Shown: positions 8,041 through 15,939, counted from the first letter of the stretch. The stretch: DNA of 19,828 nt from Azonexus sp. (GCA_031285115.1 JAITWU010000087.1:1-19828), one strand, 5' to 3'. A program made the numbers and translations. The notes: generated by a model from the letters alone, not told the origin.

Positions 8041-8575
8041 ACCGCGTTAATAGTCCGCGCCCGGCCACCAGCGCCGCCAGCAGGATGAGCAGCGGATCGA
8101 GCAAGGCATCCCAGAGGTTAACGAAAAGGCCGCTGGCGTAACCCGCGAGATCAACCGCCAGAATCAGCAGCCAGACATCGAGCCGCCACCGCCACAACGC
8201 CGCCGCCAGCAGCGCCAGCGCCGCCAGCAGCAGTCGCGGCTGATAGCCGCTGGCGTAAAGATCGAGCGGCCCCCAGCCCGTCGCCAGCGGATAGAAGAAC
8301 GCGGCAAAAGCGAGCAGCGCCAGTGCCGGGTAGAAGTTGAATGGTGATGGGGTGCGGTTGGCGAGTTGCAGCATGGCAAGCTGCAAGAGGGTCAAGGATG
8401 GCGCGCCAAAGAGACTGTGCAAAATCGGCGCCAGGCCGCCGAACAAGGCAAGGGCCGTGGCGATCAGGCCAGCGTGTGAACGCAGCACGCCAAACGGCAG
8501 CAAGGCGACGGCAGCGCCAAAAATCAGCGCATGGGCAAGCAGGCCGTAGGTGGAAAGGGCGTTCATCGCGCTCAC
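8018..8575 (-). CDS. Small hydrophobic integral membrane protein, function unknown
   Basis: I do not recognise a family. The protein has about 185 residues and is mostly hydrophobic, with five or six probable membrane helices (roughly residues 9-30, 35-57, 84-103, 114-130, 134-152 and 160-176) rich in Leu and Ala. No catalytic or binding motif is visible. I prefer the GTG at 8573-8575 because AGGGG lies 5 bases upstream; the ATG three codons later (8564-8566) would have that site 14 bases away. The 3' end runs 23 bases into the convergent receiver-domain gene, so the two transcripts would be antisense at their ends. The long open frame and typical membrane composition support a real gene. Confidence 0.7.
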   Translation of the reverse strand: MSAMNALSTYGLLAHALIFGAAVALLPFGVLRSHAGLIATALALFGGLAPILHSLFGAPSLTLLQLAMLQLANRTPSPFNFYPALALLAFAAFFYPLATGWGPLDLYASGYQPRLLLAALALLAAALWRWRLDVWLLILAVDLAGYASGLFVNLWDALLDPLLILLAALVAGRGLLTRFSVAKAH

Positions 8576-8670
8576 AAAAGCCCCTTTACTCTTGGGATGT
8601 TGTCGCAACAAACATGGACGACGGAGAACCTTGTTTTTTCAGGCCGCCTGCTTGGAGCCGGGACGTTACA

Positions 8671-8808
8671 GCAAGCGCCGCGCGATCGTCCCTCTCCCCT
8701 TGCGGGGTGAGGGCGGGGTTTCGCAAAGCACTGCTTTGCGCCGCCCGAACGGGTGAGCCATGCAGGGCGAACCCTCCAGGAAAAGAGGGAGAGGGGTGCG
8801 GCGCTTGC
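8671..8808. repeat. 138-bp unit bounded by 11-bp inverted repeats
   Basis: The ends are GCAAGCGCCGC (8671-8681) and its exact reverse complement (8798-8808). Inside are further palindromes, including GCAAAGCA-C-TGCTTTGC near 8722-8738, and CT-rich tracts related to the dispersed hairpin repeats. It looks like a small non-autonomous repeat element (REP/MITE-like). Only one copy is in the window, so mobility is not shown. Confidence 0.55.
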
Positions 8809-8818
8809 AGGTGCTCAC

Positions 8819-8857
8819 CCCCTCTCCCCAACCCCTCTCCCGCAGGGGGAGAGGGGC
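8819..8857. repeat. CT-rich hairpin repeat
   Basis: The motif CCCCAACCCCTCTCCCGC is followed by a complementary GGGGGAGAGGGG run, giving a strong stem. The same motif forms the core of both 18-bp-TIR elements and of the terminator at 16661. It belongs to a dispersed repeat family of this genome. Confidence 0.65.
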
Positions 8858-8973
8858 TTTGACCATAGCCGCCGACGCGGGGATTCTGAAACGCCGCCCG
8901 CAATGATCTGATTTATTTTTGTCACAGCCATAGCGGCTTGCGACGGCCCGGCAATCCCGAACCGGATTGTCAC

Positions 8974-10104
8974 CTAACCCGCATCGCCGCCCAGCGGATC
9001 GACCATCACCACGCGCTCCTCGTCGACCATTTCGAGATACTGATCCGGCGCTGGAATCGGTTGTGAACTGCGCATCAAATTCAAAATGCGCCGCAGCAAA
9101 ACATTCTGCGCCGCGCTGATGGCCGATGCGCGGCAAGCGCCAACGCCGACGAGGCCGTCAAAATCGAGCAACCGCACGCGAATAGCCTCAGCCTCGTCCT
9201 CGACCGTGGCGGGGTAAGGAACCAGATTGTCGATCACCGCCTGCATCCCCTTGCTCCGGTGACCTTCGAGCTTCTTCACCAGATGCTGGGCCTTGAGATG
9301 GGTGTAACGTTTCAACATCGAAAGGCTCTTGTGGCCGCTGATTGCCGCCACCTCCATCATATCCAGCGAGCCGAGTTCAAACAGGCGGCTGATCGCCTCG
9401 TGCCGCAGATCGTGGAAATGCAGATTCTCGATCCCCAGCTTGCCCATCATGAACCGCCACGTCGACTTGAACCCCTCGTTGGTATAACCAAAAATCCGCC
9501 CGCGCGTCTTGACGCCAAGGCGAACCAGCGCATCACGCGCCGTGGCTGACAGTGGCACATCGCGCATCGTCCCGTTCTTGGTTTCCGGCAGATGCGCGAT
9601 GCGGGTCTTGAGATTGAGATGCTCCCAGCGCAGACTCAAAATCTCCCCTTGGCGCATCGCCGTCTCCAGCGCCACGACAACAATCGAATAAAGATCAGGA
9701 TTGGTATGCCCGTAGCAATAACGCAGAATCAAACGCTCCTCGCGCGGCGTCAATCGCCGGTCGCGGCCCGGCTGGCCTTTTGGCTTTCTGACATTCGTTA
9801 CCGGGTTGCCGTCGCACAAGCCCCACTCGATCCGGGCCACATCAAAAAAGTTGGATAACAGCGACAACTCCAGCCGCACCGTCGCCGTCGCCAGCAACCG
9901 CTTCGTCCGTGGGTTCACCGTCGTCAGGCGCTGATCGCGGTAACTGGCAATATCGACGCTCGTCACCTCACGCACTGCCAGAGCGCCCAAAGGCGACCGG
10001 CAAATCTGCTCGATGCGGTATTTCTCCTGGTCGTACCCCTTCTTCAACACCGAAATCCGGGCGCGGTACTTCTCCAAAGCATCTTTGACGGCCATGTCAC
10101 TCAT
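8974..10104 (-). CDS. Tyrosine-type site-specific recombinase (integrase)
   Basis: This 376-residue DNA strand-exchange enzyme carries the full catalytic set: R151 (in AMRQGEILSLRW), K176 (in ETKNGTMRDVPL), H231 and R234 (HDLRHEA), H258 (in SGHKS) and the nucleophile Y267 (in LKRYTHL). The N-terminal core-binding domain resembles those of Rci/shufflon-type and simple phage integrases. About 110 residues follow the active tyrosine, an unusually long C-terminal extension of unknown role. I place the start at the ATG at 10102-10104 because AGGGGG lies about 5 bases before it; an upstream in-frame start lacks such a site. It is transcribed away from the 223-bp inverted-repeat-ended element that begins 119 bases beyond its start. 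No excisionase, phage gene or tRNA target is adjacent. It could catalyse integration or local inversion. Confidence 0.9.
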   Translation of the reverse strand: MSDMAVKDALEKYRARISVLKKGYDQEKYRIEQICRSPLGALAVREVTSVDIASYRDQRLTTVNPRTKRLLATATVRLELSLLSNFFDVARIEWGLCDGNPVTNVRKPKGQPGRDRRLTPREERLILRYCYGHTNPDLYSIVVVALETAMRQGEILSLRWEHLNLKTRIAHLPETKNGTMRDVPLSATARDALVRLGVKTRGRIFGYTNEGFKSTWRFMMGKLGIENLHFHDLRHEAISRLFELGSLDMMEVAAISGHKSLSMLKRYTHLKAQHLVKKLEGHRSKGMQAVIDNLVPYPATVEDEAEAIRVRLLDFDGLVGVGACRASAISAAQNVLLRRILNLMRSSQPIPAPDQYLEMVDEERVVMVDPLGGDAG

Positions 10105-10737
10105 GGCACCCCCTGCTGAGAACATGAAAATTCCGGTCGCCAACCTAACCCTGCCCCGGTCAAAAAAATGTTGACGACAAACATACCGTTACAATTTTTC
10201 CGCACCGGCTCGCCCACCCTCCCAGGGCAATCGCATGAATCGACATGATCGACAGCATCCGACACTCCCCTCTCCCTTGTTGGGAGTGGGGCCGGGGGAG
10301 AGGGCGAAGCGATGAAAAGAGCGCTTCCGGTCATTCTCCCCCTCTCCCCAACCCCTCTCCCGCGAGGGGCGAGGGGCTTTTGGCGGCAGCCGGAAACGAT
10401 TATTGCCATTGAGCAAATGCCAAAGTCATTCATGCGATTGCCCTGCCCCCCCTGAAACAACCCTCCTGCCATGCCGGGCGGGGTTTTTACAACACTCGCC
10501 CCCAATGCCATGACCAAAAAACAACATCCGCATAGTAAAAAAGTTGTAACTCCCCTTTCCAAAAGACCAAGCCATTCGATAGGATTTGCTCCGTTGCAAG
10601 GTTACAGACTGTGACATTGCGACCACAAAGCGAAACACAACTGGAACAGAACAACAGGCAAGCGGCTTGCCCGGTAACAAACGCGGTACACGCAGCGGCC
10701 CTGATTGATCGGTTTGCCCAAGGAGGAGGAAGCAAAT
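10105..10737. other. Intergenic region between recombinase and decaheme cytochrome
   Basis: These 633 bases hold no convincing gene. They contain the element at 10223-10445, then about 290 bases of AT-richer leader before the decaheme gene. That leader has an imperfect palindrome GTTACAGACTGTGAC at 10600-10614 and a perfect hairpin GGCAAGC-G-GCTTGCC at 10657-10671. Either could be regulatory, but no known operator consensus (Fnr, Crp, sigma-54) matches convincingly and no strong promoter could be assigned. Confidence 0.5.
10223..10445 (+). mobile_element. MITE-like element, copy 1 (223 bp, 18-bp perfect TIRs)
   Basis: It begins with CAGGGCAATCGCATGAAT (10223-10240) and ends with the exact reverse complement (10428-10445). 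The interior is non-coding and contains two CT-rich/G-rich hairpin segments. A second copy lies at 16829-17066 in the opposite orientation, matching along nearly its whole length with scattered differences and small indels. There is no transposase inside. It is therefore a non-autonomous element, or an invertible segment given its symmetric ends and the recombinase next door. No clear target-site duplication is visible at its borders. Confidence 0.8.
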
Positions 10738-11697
10738 ATGACTCGCATCACCACCGTAATAAAGCGTGCGGCAGCCGTGCTCGCCCTGAGCGCGGGACTC
10801 GTCCCGCTGGCGGGCGCAGAACAAGTGCTGCTCGAAAAAATGGCCGGCGCCACCTACATTGGCGAAAAAGCCTGTATCGAGTGCCACGGGCAGGAAGACT
10901 CCCACGTCTCCGATACCCTGCACGTCAAGATGTTCCGCATGAACCCCAAAAACGCCACCGAAAAGCGTGTTTGTGAAGCTTGTCACGGCCCCGGCTCCCT
11001 GCACGCCAAAGACAAGGAAAACAAAGACCTCATCATCGGCTTCACCCGTGGCTGGAAAACCCCGCAAGAAACCCAAAACGGCATGTGTCTGGATTGTCAC
11101 AAAGGCGGCAACCGGATGCATTGGGAAGGCTCCATCCATGCGACCAACCATCTGGCTTGCTCGGATTGTCACAATCCGATGGAAAAAGCCTCAGTCAATA
11201 GTTTGCTCGCCCGGCCAAGCATAAATGAAGTTTGTGTCCAGTGCCACCAGCAGCAACGGGCTGAATTCATGAAGCGTTCGCACATGCCGGTGCTCGAAGG
11301 AAAGATGAGTTGTGTCGATTGTCATAATCCGCACGGCGCCATCACCCGTCCGCTCTTGAAGGCCGACAGCGTCAATGACGTTTGCTATACCTGCCACGCC
11401 GAAAAACGCGGGCCGTTCATCTTTGAACATGCGCCAGTGCGCGAGAACTGCCTCAACTGCCACCAGCCGCATGGGTCGAATCAGGACAAGTTGCTGCGCG
11501 TAGCGCGTCCGATCCTTTGTCAGCAGTGCCACCTGACCTCAAACGGCATGGTCACCGGCGGCGGTTTTGCCGATCACATGGCGACTACGGCTGGCGGGAC
11601 AAACCCCAACCCCCGCGCTATCGGTCGCTCCTGCCAGAACTGCCACTCGCAGATTCACGGCAGCAACAGCCCGGCTGGTCAGCGGTGGCAGCGTTAA
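10738..11697 (+). CDS. mtrA: Decaheme c-type cytochrome, MtrA/DmsE/PioA family
   Basis: This 319-residue periplasmic multiheme cytochrome normally plugs into an outer-membrane beta-barrel and conducts electrons across the outer membrane. There are exactly ten CxxCH heme sites, with first cysteines at residues 46, 79, 117, 141, 166, 192, 216, 238, 261 and 299. A Sec signal peptide ends near residue 27 (LAGA-E). The length matches MtrA/MtoA/DmsE (about 310-340); PioA-type proteins often carry a longer N-terminal extension, absent here. The ATG at 10738-10740 is preceded by a strong AAGGAGGAGGA site, and an upstream start would place that site inside the gene. The beta-barrel gene follows after 23 bases, so the two form an operon. 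It could serve Fe(II) oxidation or metal/DMSO-type respiration; sequence alone does not give the direction. Confidence 0.93.
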   Translation: MTRITTVIKRAAAVLALSAGLVPLAGAEQVLLEKMAGATYIGEKACIECHGQEDSHVSDTLHVKMFRMNPKNATEKRVCEACHGPGSLHAKDKENKDLIIGFTRGWKTPQETQNGMCLDCHKGGNRMHWEGSIHATNHLACSDCHNPMEKASVNSLLARPSINEVCVQCHQQQRAEFMKRSHMPVLEGKMSCVDCHNPHGAITRPLLKADSVNDVCYTCHAEKRGPFIFEHAPVRENCLNCHQPHGSNQDKLLRVARPILCQQCHLTSNGMVTGGGFADHMATTAGGTNPNPRAIGRSCQNCHSQIHGSNSPAGQRWQR

Positions 11698-11720
11698 TTG
11701 GCTTGAGGAGGAGAAAAATC

Positions 11721-14540
11721 ATGAAAAAATCTGTTCGTAAAACGGCGGCTCAAAGCGTCCGTCTGCCGGTTGGCCTCAAAGTCATCGCCGCCAGCGTCGG
11801 TCTGGCCCTCAGCCAAATGGCCCTGGCCGATTCCGGCGTCGTCGCCGATAGCTGGCTCGGTAACGCCATGAACCCGCGCGCCGTCTATAACTTCAACTTC
11901 AAAGACCCGGATGGCGTCGGCCAGAACGAAAACGCCCGCAGCCCCTCCGGCATGGTTCTGTACGACCCCGACCTCGTCCAGCACTGGAGCAAGGCTGGCG
12001 ACAGCGGCTGGGTCTATCGCGGCAGCATCGAAGCGGGCGGCATCAGCACCGGCGGCGACGACAAGCGGCGCGGCTTCATCCGTTACAAAGATCTGAGCGA
12101 TGGCATCTACCTCAACAACGTCCATGTCGAAGCGGAAAACCAGCAGTCGGGCAATTACTTTGAAGCCTTTGCCGGTGGTCTCGGCAATGACGATCAATAC
12201 GCGGCGATCCGCTTTGGCCGTTACAACGACTGGCGCGTCAAGACTTTCTACAACGAAACCCGGCATGTCTTCAGCACCAACTGGCGCTCGATCTACGCTA
12301 ACGACGGCAGCAATAATCTCAAGCTGAAGTCTCCGCTGGTGCCCGGCGGCTTCACCACGCCGGGGGGCGCCACAGCGGACACCCCCGCCAATCTGGAAGC
12401 CAAGATTGCTGGCGTTCTTGCCAATACGTCTGATGGCGAAATCAGTTTGCTCCGTAAAAAAGGCGGCGCTCGTCTCGATATGAACCTTGGCGAAAAATGG
12501 AAGGTCTTTGCCAGCTACACCAACGAAAAACGCGATGGCGCACGGCCTTTTGCGGCTATTGGCGCTGGCAACTTTACCGTCGAGATGGCCGAGCCGATTG
12601 ATTACGATACGCACGATTTCCTCGGTGGCCTTGAATTTGCCGATGACCTGAATGCGCTCAAGCTGACGCTCAACGCCAATTTGTTCCGCAACCACAACGA
12701 CATGATGCTTTACCAGAACCCGTGGAATGGCGGCGTCGGTACAACAGGCTTCATGGATCTTTATCCGGACAACGAGTATTACAACGCCAAGGGTGAATAC
12801 GCGCGGAGTTTCCCGGATTTCTACAAGAGTCGTTTGACAGCGGTGGTTTCTTGGGCCTCGTCGCGGCAAAATGACAAACTGAACCCCGGCACCATGCAGG
12901 GCAGCAATGGCGCGCTGGCCCCGGCAACGCTACAGGCGGGTTATGCCGACTGGAATACGATGGGTTCGCTTTACAAGGGCCATGCCGACGCCAAAATCGA
13001 CACCACCCTGGTCGACCTGGCCTTTGCCCTGAAGCCGGTGGATGCGCTCAATATCAAGCTGCGCGGTCGTTACTTTGAGACCGATAACCAGACCACATGG
13101 AACAACTGTAATCCGAACGCCCGTTATACCGCCAGCAACCCCAATGCGGCGGCTCTCGGTCTTGATCCCAATGCGCTGACCTACAACGGCTGTACCGGGG
13201 TTTGGGGGCGTATTCAAAACAATGCCGTTCCCGCCACTAATGCGTTGTTGGCTAACTCGGCTGCTGGCAGCCCCCTCTTTTGGACCAACATCCCCTGGGA
13301 CCGCAAAGAGGCGCTTGGCTCGTTCAGCGCCGATTACCGCCTGAGCAATTACAGCAGCGTCAATGGCAGCCTGGAGTATGAACAGGTCGAGCGCAGCTAC
13401 CGCGAAGTGGATAAAACCAAGGAGTGGAAAGGCAAGGTCGGCTACACCAACCGCGCCCTCCTCGAAGACACCAACGGCACCTTGCGCGCGTCGTTCGAGT
13501 ACGACCACAAAACCGGCTCGAACTACAACATACTCAACGCCTACAAGGACTCGGCAGCCGGGGCCATTCTCTCGGCTAACGGTTACATCCCCGCAGCAGG
13601 GTCTAACCTGTTGAATTGGATGAGTAGCTTGGGTGGCGGTAATGTTGCCAATCCGCTGGGTCAAATGATGGATCAGGCCGACCGCAATCAGCAAATCCTG
13701 AATCTGCGCTATGGCTACATCATCACCCCGGAGGTCGATGTCGGCGTCAACTTCCAGTTGAAGCGGGTTGATTACCCGAACTCGGATTACGGCGTGCGCA
13801 AGCAGAGCCAGGATTCGGTCAATTTCGACCTCAATTACCAGCCGGCGCGCGACACCAGCTTCTACGCCTTCTATTCCTTCCAGCAAGGCAAGCAGAAGAT
13901 GCGGGATAGCTTGATTACGCTGCCTACGGGAGTGACGGTAGCGGCGGCACTCGGAGGGTGCGCGGCGGATGGTCTTCACAATTATGCTTGGTATCTCAAC
14001 CAACTGGGCACGGGCAGCGCGAATGACCTGCTGAAATGTGTTGCCGATGGCTATAACCCGGCAGGGGCTTATGATGTCAGCTCTGATGACACCAGCCAGG
14101 TACTGGGTTTTGGCTTCCGCCACAGCTTCGGCAAGCTGATGCTGGATGCCCAATACACCTATACGGATACCCGCTCGCAAAGCAGCTACGGCTGGGTGAA
14201 CCCCGCCGCCGCCGCTGCCATGCCAGCAACGTCAACCGCAACGGGCGCTTCAATCTCGACGACTAACCAGACGGCGATGAAGAGCGGCGGCGGCAAGCTC
14301 CCGGATATGAGATACGTCGCCAACAGCCTCCAGCTCAATCTGGTCTATCCGGTCACCAAGGAGGTCAACGCCCGCCTGATGTATCTCTATGAAACCGGCA
14401 GCTATAGCAACTGGCAGTATGCTGCTACAGGCGTTGTACTGACCGGGGCAACTTTGAACGCCGCCTCGGTTATCTCCGACGGCGGCGACCAGAGCTACAG
14501 AGCGCACCTGCTCGGCCTGTTCTTCAACGTCAATTTCTGA
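11721..14540 (+). CDS. mtrB: MtrB/PioB-type decaheme-associated outer-membrane beta-barrel protein
   Basis: This 939-residue outer-membrane porin sheathes the decaheme cytochrome encoded just upstream. A signal peptide ends near residue 36 (QMALA-DS). The rest shows the alternating strand pattern, aromatic girdles and long Asn/Gly/Ser loops of a large barrel, and the last residue is phenylalanine, the usual outer-membrane insertion signal. The N-terminal CxxC motif reported for Shewanella MtrB is absent. The only visible mature cysteines are four in loop-like regions, at about 463, 491, 747 and 773, possibly two disulfides. GAGGAGGAG lies shortly before the ATG at 11721; longer frames starting inside mtrA lack support. 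At 939 residues it is longer than Shewanella MtrB (about 700), mostly through loops. A strong terminator follows at 14565. Confidence 0.92.
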   Translation: MKKSVRKTAAQSVRLPVGLKVIAASVGLALSQMALADSGVVADSWLGNAMNPRAVYNFNFKDPDGVGQNENARSPSGMVLYDPDLVQHWSKAGDSGWVYRGSIEAGGISTGGDDKRRGFIRYKDLSDGIYLNNVHVEAENQQSGNYFEAFAGGLGNDDQYAAIRFGRYNDWRVKTFYNETRHVFSTNWRSIYANDGSNNLKLKSPLVPGGFTTPGGATADTPANLEAKIAGVLANTSDGEISLLRKKGGARLDMNLGEKWKVFASYTNEKRDGARPFAAIGAGNFTVEMAEPIDYDTHDFLGGLEFADDLNALKLTLNANLFRNHNDMMLYQNPWNGGVGTTGFMDLYPDNEYYNAKGEYARSFPDFYKSRLTAVVSWASSRQNDKLNPGTMQGSNGALAPATLQAGYADWNTMGSLYKGHADAKIDTTLVDLAFALKPVDALNIKLRGRYFETDNQTTWNNCNPNARYTASNPNAAALGLDPNALTYNGCTGVWGRIQNNAVPATNALLANSAAGSPLFWTNIPWDRKEALGSFSADYRLSNYSSVNGSLEYEQVERSYREVDKTKEWKGKVGYTNRALLEDTNGTLRASFEYDHKTGSNYNILNAYKDSAAGAILSANGYIPAAGSNLLNWMSSLGGGNVANPLGQMMDQADRNQQILNLRYGYIITPEVDVGVNFQLKRVDYPNSDYGVRKQSQDSVNFDLNYQPARDTSFYAFYSFQQGKQKMRDSLITLPTGVTVAAALGGCAADGLHNYAWYLNQLGTGSANDLLKCVADGYNPAGAYDVSSDDTSQVLGFGFRHSFGKLMLDAQYTYTDTRSQSSYGWVNPAAAAAMPATSTATGASISTTNQTAMKSGGGKLPDMRYVANSLQLNLVYPVTKEVNARLMYLYETGSYSNWQYAATGVVLTGATLNAASVISDGGDQSYRAHLLGLFFNVNF

Positions 14541-14564
14541 CTTCCACCCGTGTCAAAACCCCCA

Positions 14565-14599
14565 AAAACGTCCGGCCCAACCCGCCGGACGTTTTTTTG
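14565..14599 (+). terminator. Intrinsic terminator after the decaheme/beta-barrel operon
   Basis: A perfect 13-base-pair stem (AAAAACGTCCGGC paired with GCCGGACGTTTTT) has a 7-base loop and ends in a run of seven T. It starts 24 bases after the beta-barrel stop, so mtrAB transcripts should end here and the following genes need their own promoter. Confidence 0.92.
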
Positions 14600-14641
14600 T
14601 CCGGGGTCGAAAGGCGGCTGTAAACTGGCGTGATAGTATGT

Positions 14642-14651
14642 AATACGTATT
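14642..14651. promoter_or_regulatory. Palindrome upstream of toxin-antitoxin pair, possible autoregulatory operator
   Basis: A perfect 10-base palindrome AATACGTATT lies 19 bases before the antitoxin start, in an AT-rich stretch that should hold the promoter. Antitoxins of this kind usually repress their own operon at such sites. The assignment is by position only. Confidence 0.4.
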
Positions 14652-14670
14652 CAGTGTTCAGGAGATCGGT

Positions 14671-14904
14671 ATGCACCGAAAAATGACCATCACGCTCGAC
14701 GAAGCCGTCTATGAAGGTTTGCGGCAAACCGTCGGCCAGGGAAAGATGAGCCAATTCATCGGCGATTTGCTCCGTCCCCATGTCGTTGGCGCTGCAACGC
14801 TCGATGACGGCTATCGGGCAATGGCCGCCGACAAGGCGCGGGAAGCCGAAGCCCGTGAATGGTGCAATGCGCTGATCGGAGATGTCGCCGATGCTGCGCG
14901 GTGA
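14671..14904 (+). CDS. Antitoxin of a MazEF-like pair (ribbon-helix-helix type)
   Basis: This 77-residue protein begins with a segment typical of ribbon-helix-helix antitoxins (KMTITLDEAVYEGLRQTV). That segment would dimerise and bind DNA, and the acidic/alanine-rich C-terminal half would wrap the toxin. GGAG lies 6 bases before the ATG. It overlaps the toxin gene by 14 bases, the usual antitoxin-first arrangement with translational coupling. It probably neutralises the MazF-like protein and represses the operon. The family of the DNA-binding part is inferred from pattern rather than a specific signature. Confidence 0.8.
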   Translation: MHRKMTITLDEAVYEGLRQTVGQGKMSQFIGDLLRPHVVGAATLDDGYRAMAADKAREAEAREWCNALIGDVADAAR

Positions 14905-15217
14905 GGTGTGGTGGGTCGAGTTTGATCCATCAGTCGGTAGCGAAACCAGCAAAACGCGCCCAGCCGTCATCGTCAGTAATGATGCGGCTAACCGGAATCT
15001 CGAACGGGTGGTGGTCGTGCCGGTGACCAGCTCCACCAAACGCCTTTATCCCGGCGAAGCAATGATTACCGTGCGAGGAGAAAAGAGAAAAGCAATGGCC
15101 GATCAGATTATGGCAGCCGACAAAATGCGGCTCAAAAGCCAGCTTGACGAGCTTGCCAGGGCGGACATGCTGGCCATCGAAGACGCCATCAAAGTTCATC
15201 TGGCGCTGCCACGGTAA
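14891..15217 (+). CDS. mazF: MazF/PemK-like mRNA interferase toxin
   Basis: This 108-residue endoribonuclease toxin cleaves RNA at short specific sequences and stops growth when its antitoxin is lost. The family motifs are clear: RGEVWWVEFDP at the N terminus, KTRPAVIVSND at residues 22-32, VVVVPVTSS as the next core strand, and ADQIMAADKMRL where family members have the DQ-x-R-x-x-D region. The ATG at 14891 has GGAG (14878-14881) nine bases upstream. A nearer ATG at 14882 overlaps that site and is less likely. The pair sits between two cytochrome operons rather than beside housekeeping genes, which could help keep this block in the population; that is inference. Confidence 0.88.
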   Translation: MLRGEVWWVEFDPSVGSETSKTRPAVIVSNDAANRNLERVVVVPVTSSTKRLYPGEAMITVRGEKRKAMADQIMAADKMRLKSQLDELARADMLAIEDAIKVHLALPR

Positions 15218-15240
15218 ATTGACAACCCCGTAGCCCGTAG

Positions 15241-15267
15241 GATGGGTAGAGCGCAGCGAAACCCATC
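15241..15267. repeat. GATGGGT/ACCCATC hairpin repeat
   Basis: Seven-base arms GATGGGT and ACCCATC flank a 13-base loop, in the context GTAGGATGGGTAGAGCGCAG. This resembles a dispersed intergenic repeat common in proteobacteria. It lies between the toxin stop and the cytochrome start and is not followed by a T-run. Confidence 0.6.
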
Positions 15268-15330
15268 ACCTCACACCCTCCCCCGGCACCCCACCCACCA
15301 CCATTTCTTAACCACAAAGAAGGAGACAAA

Positions 15331-15939
15331 GTGAACCACAAACGAAGTCAAATCTTGACGGCGCTTCTGCTTGCCGGGGGTTTCTGGGCGACGGCTCACG
15401 CCGGCGACGCCAAAGAAATCGCCGCCTCGGTCTGCGCCGCCTGTCATGGCGAAGACGGCAACAGCGTCGCGCCCACCTTTCCTAAACTGGCCGGACAAAA
15501 CGCCGTCTATTTGCAAAAGCAGCTCAAAGACTTTTTGAGCGGCAAGCGCAAAAACGAAGCTATGGAACCCTTCCTTGGCAGCTTCAGCGACGGTGACACC
15601 TCGGCCCTTGGCGTCCACTTCGCCCGCGAAAAAACCGCCCCCGGCACGGTCGAAGACGCCACCTTGGTCGAAGCTGGCCGCAAACTCTTTCAGGACGGTA
15701 ACACCGACAGCGGCATCCCCGCCTGCGCGGGCTGCCATCAGGTCGACGGCATGGGCAACGACCGCTATCCGCGTCTGGCCGGGCAACACCAAACCTACAC
15801 GCTGGCGCAAATGCAAAACTTCAAGAGCGGCGCTCGCAACAACGACAAAGGCAAAATCATGCGCTCCGTGGCCGAGCGTCTGACCGAAGCGGAAATGAAA
15901 GCCGTTTCGGAATACCTGGCCGGAATGGAGGTTAAATGA
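15331..15939 (+). CDS. Diheme c4-type cytochrome c
   Basis: This 202-residue periplasmic electron carrier has two class I cytochrome c domains, each with one heme: CAACH at 35-39 and CAGCH at 132-136. Each half repeats the c4 pattern (PKLAGQ / PRLAGQH after the heme), and methionines 78 and 177 are plausible axial ligands. A signal peptide ends near residue 24 (TAHA-GD). The start is a GTG at 15331 with a strong AAGGAG six to seven bases before it. Its stop overlaps the next diheme cytochrome's ATG (ATGA), so the two are translated together. Lying after mtrAB, it probably passes electrons between the decaheme cytochrome and a terminal oxidase or another inner-membrane complex, though c4 proteins also serve ordinary aerobic chains. 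Confidence 0.92.
   Translation: MNHKRSQILTALLLAGGFWATAHAGDAKEIAASVCAACHGEDGNSVAPTFPKLAGQNAVYLQKQLKDFLSGKRKNEAMEPFLGSFSDGDTSALGVHFAREKTAPGTVEDATLVEAGRKLFQDGNTDSGIPACAGCHQVDGMGNDRYPRLAGQHQTYTLAQMQNFKSGARNNDKGKIMRSVAERLTEAEMKAVSEYLAGMEVK

Larger units (their letters stand above)
8576..8973. other. Repeat-rich intergenic region beside the recombinase
   Basis: No convincing gene lies in these 398 bases; short open frames on both strands follow the repeats and have no recognisable protein content. The region holds an inverted-repeat-bounded unit (8671-8808) and a CT-rich hairpin repeat (8819-8857). I see no tRNA gene or obvious attachment core that would mark the recombinase's target. Confidence 0.6.

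Noticed and set aside
8586..8903. Short frames over the repeats between the membrane protein and recombinase
   Set aside because: Their peptides are translations of CT-rich repeats and inverted-repeat units, with no protein-like pattern.
10600..10614. GTTACAGACTGTGAC and nearby TGTGA as a Crp or Fnr site before mtrA
   Set aside because: The half-sites and spacing do not fit either consensus well, so it is noted only as an unassigned imperfect palindrome.
8576..10737. Prophage or tRNA-integrated genomic island around the recombinase
   Set aside because: No phage structural or regulatory genes, tRNA gene or direct-repeat attachment core could be found.
11694..14180. Two long minus-strand frames opposite the beta-barrel gene
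   Set aside because: Both are shadows of the MtrB-like gene; no motif, ribosome site or independent context supports them.
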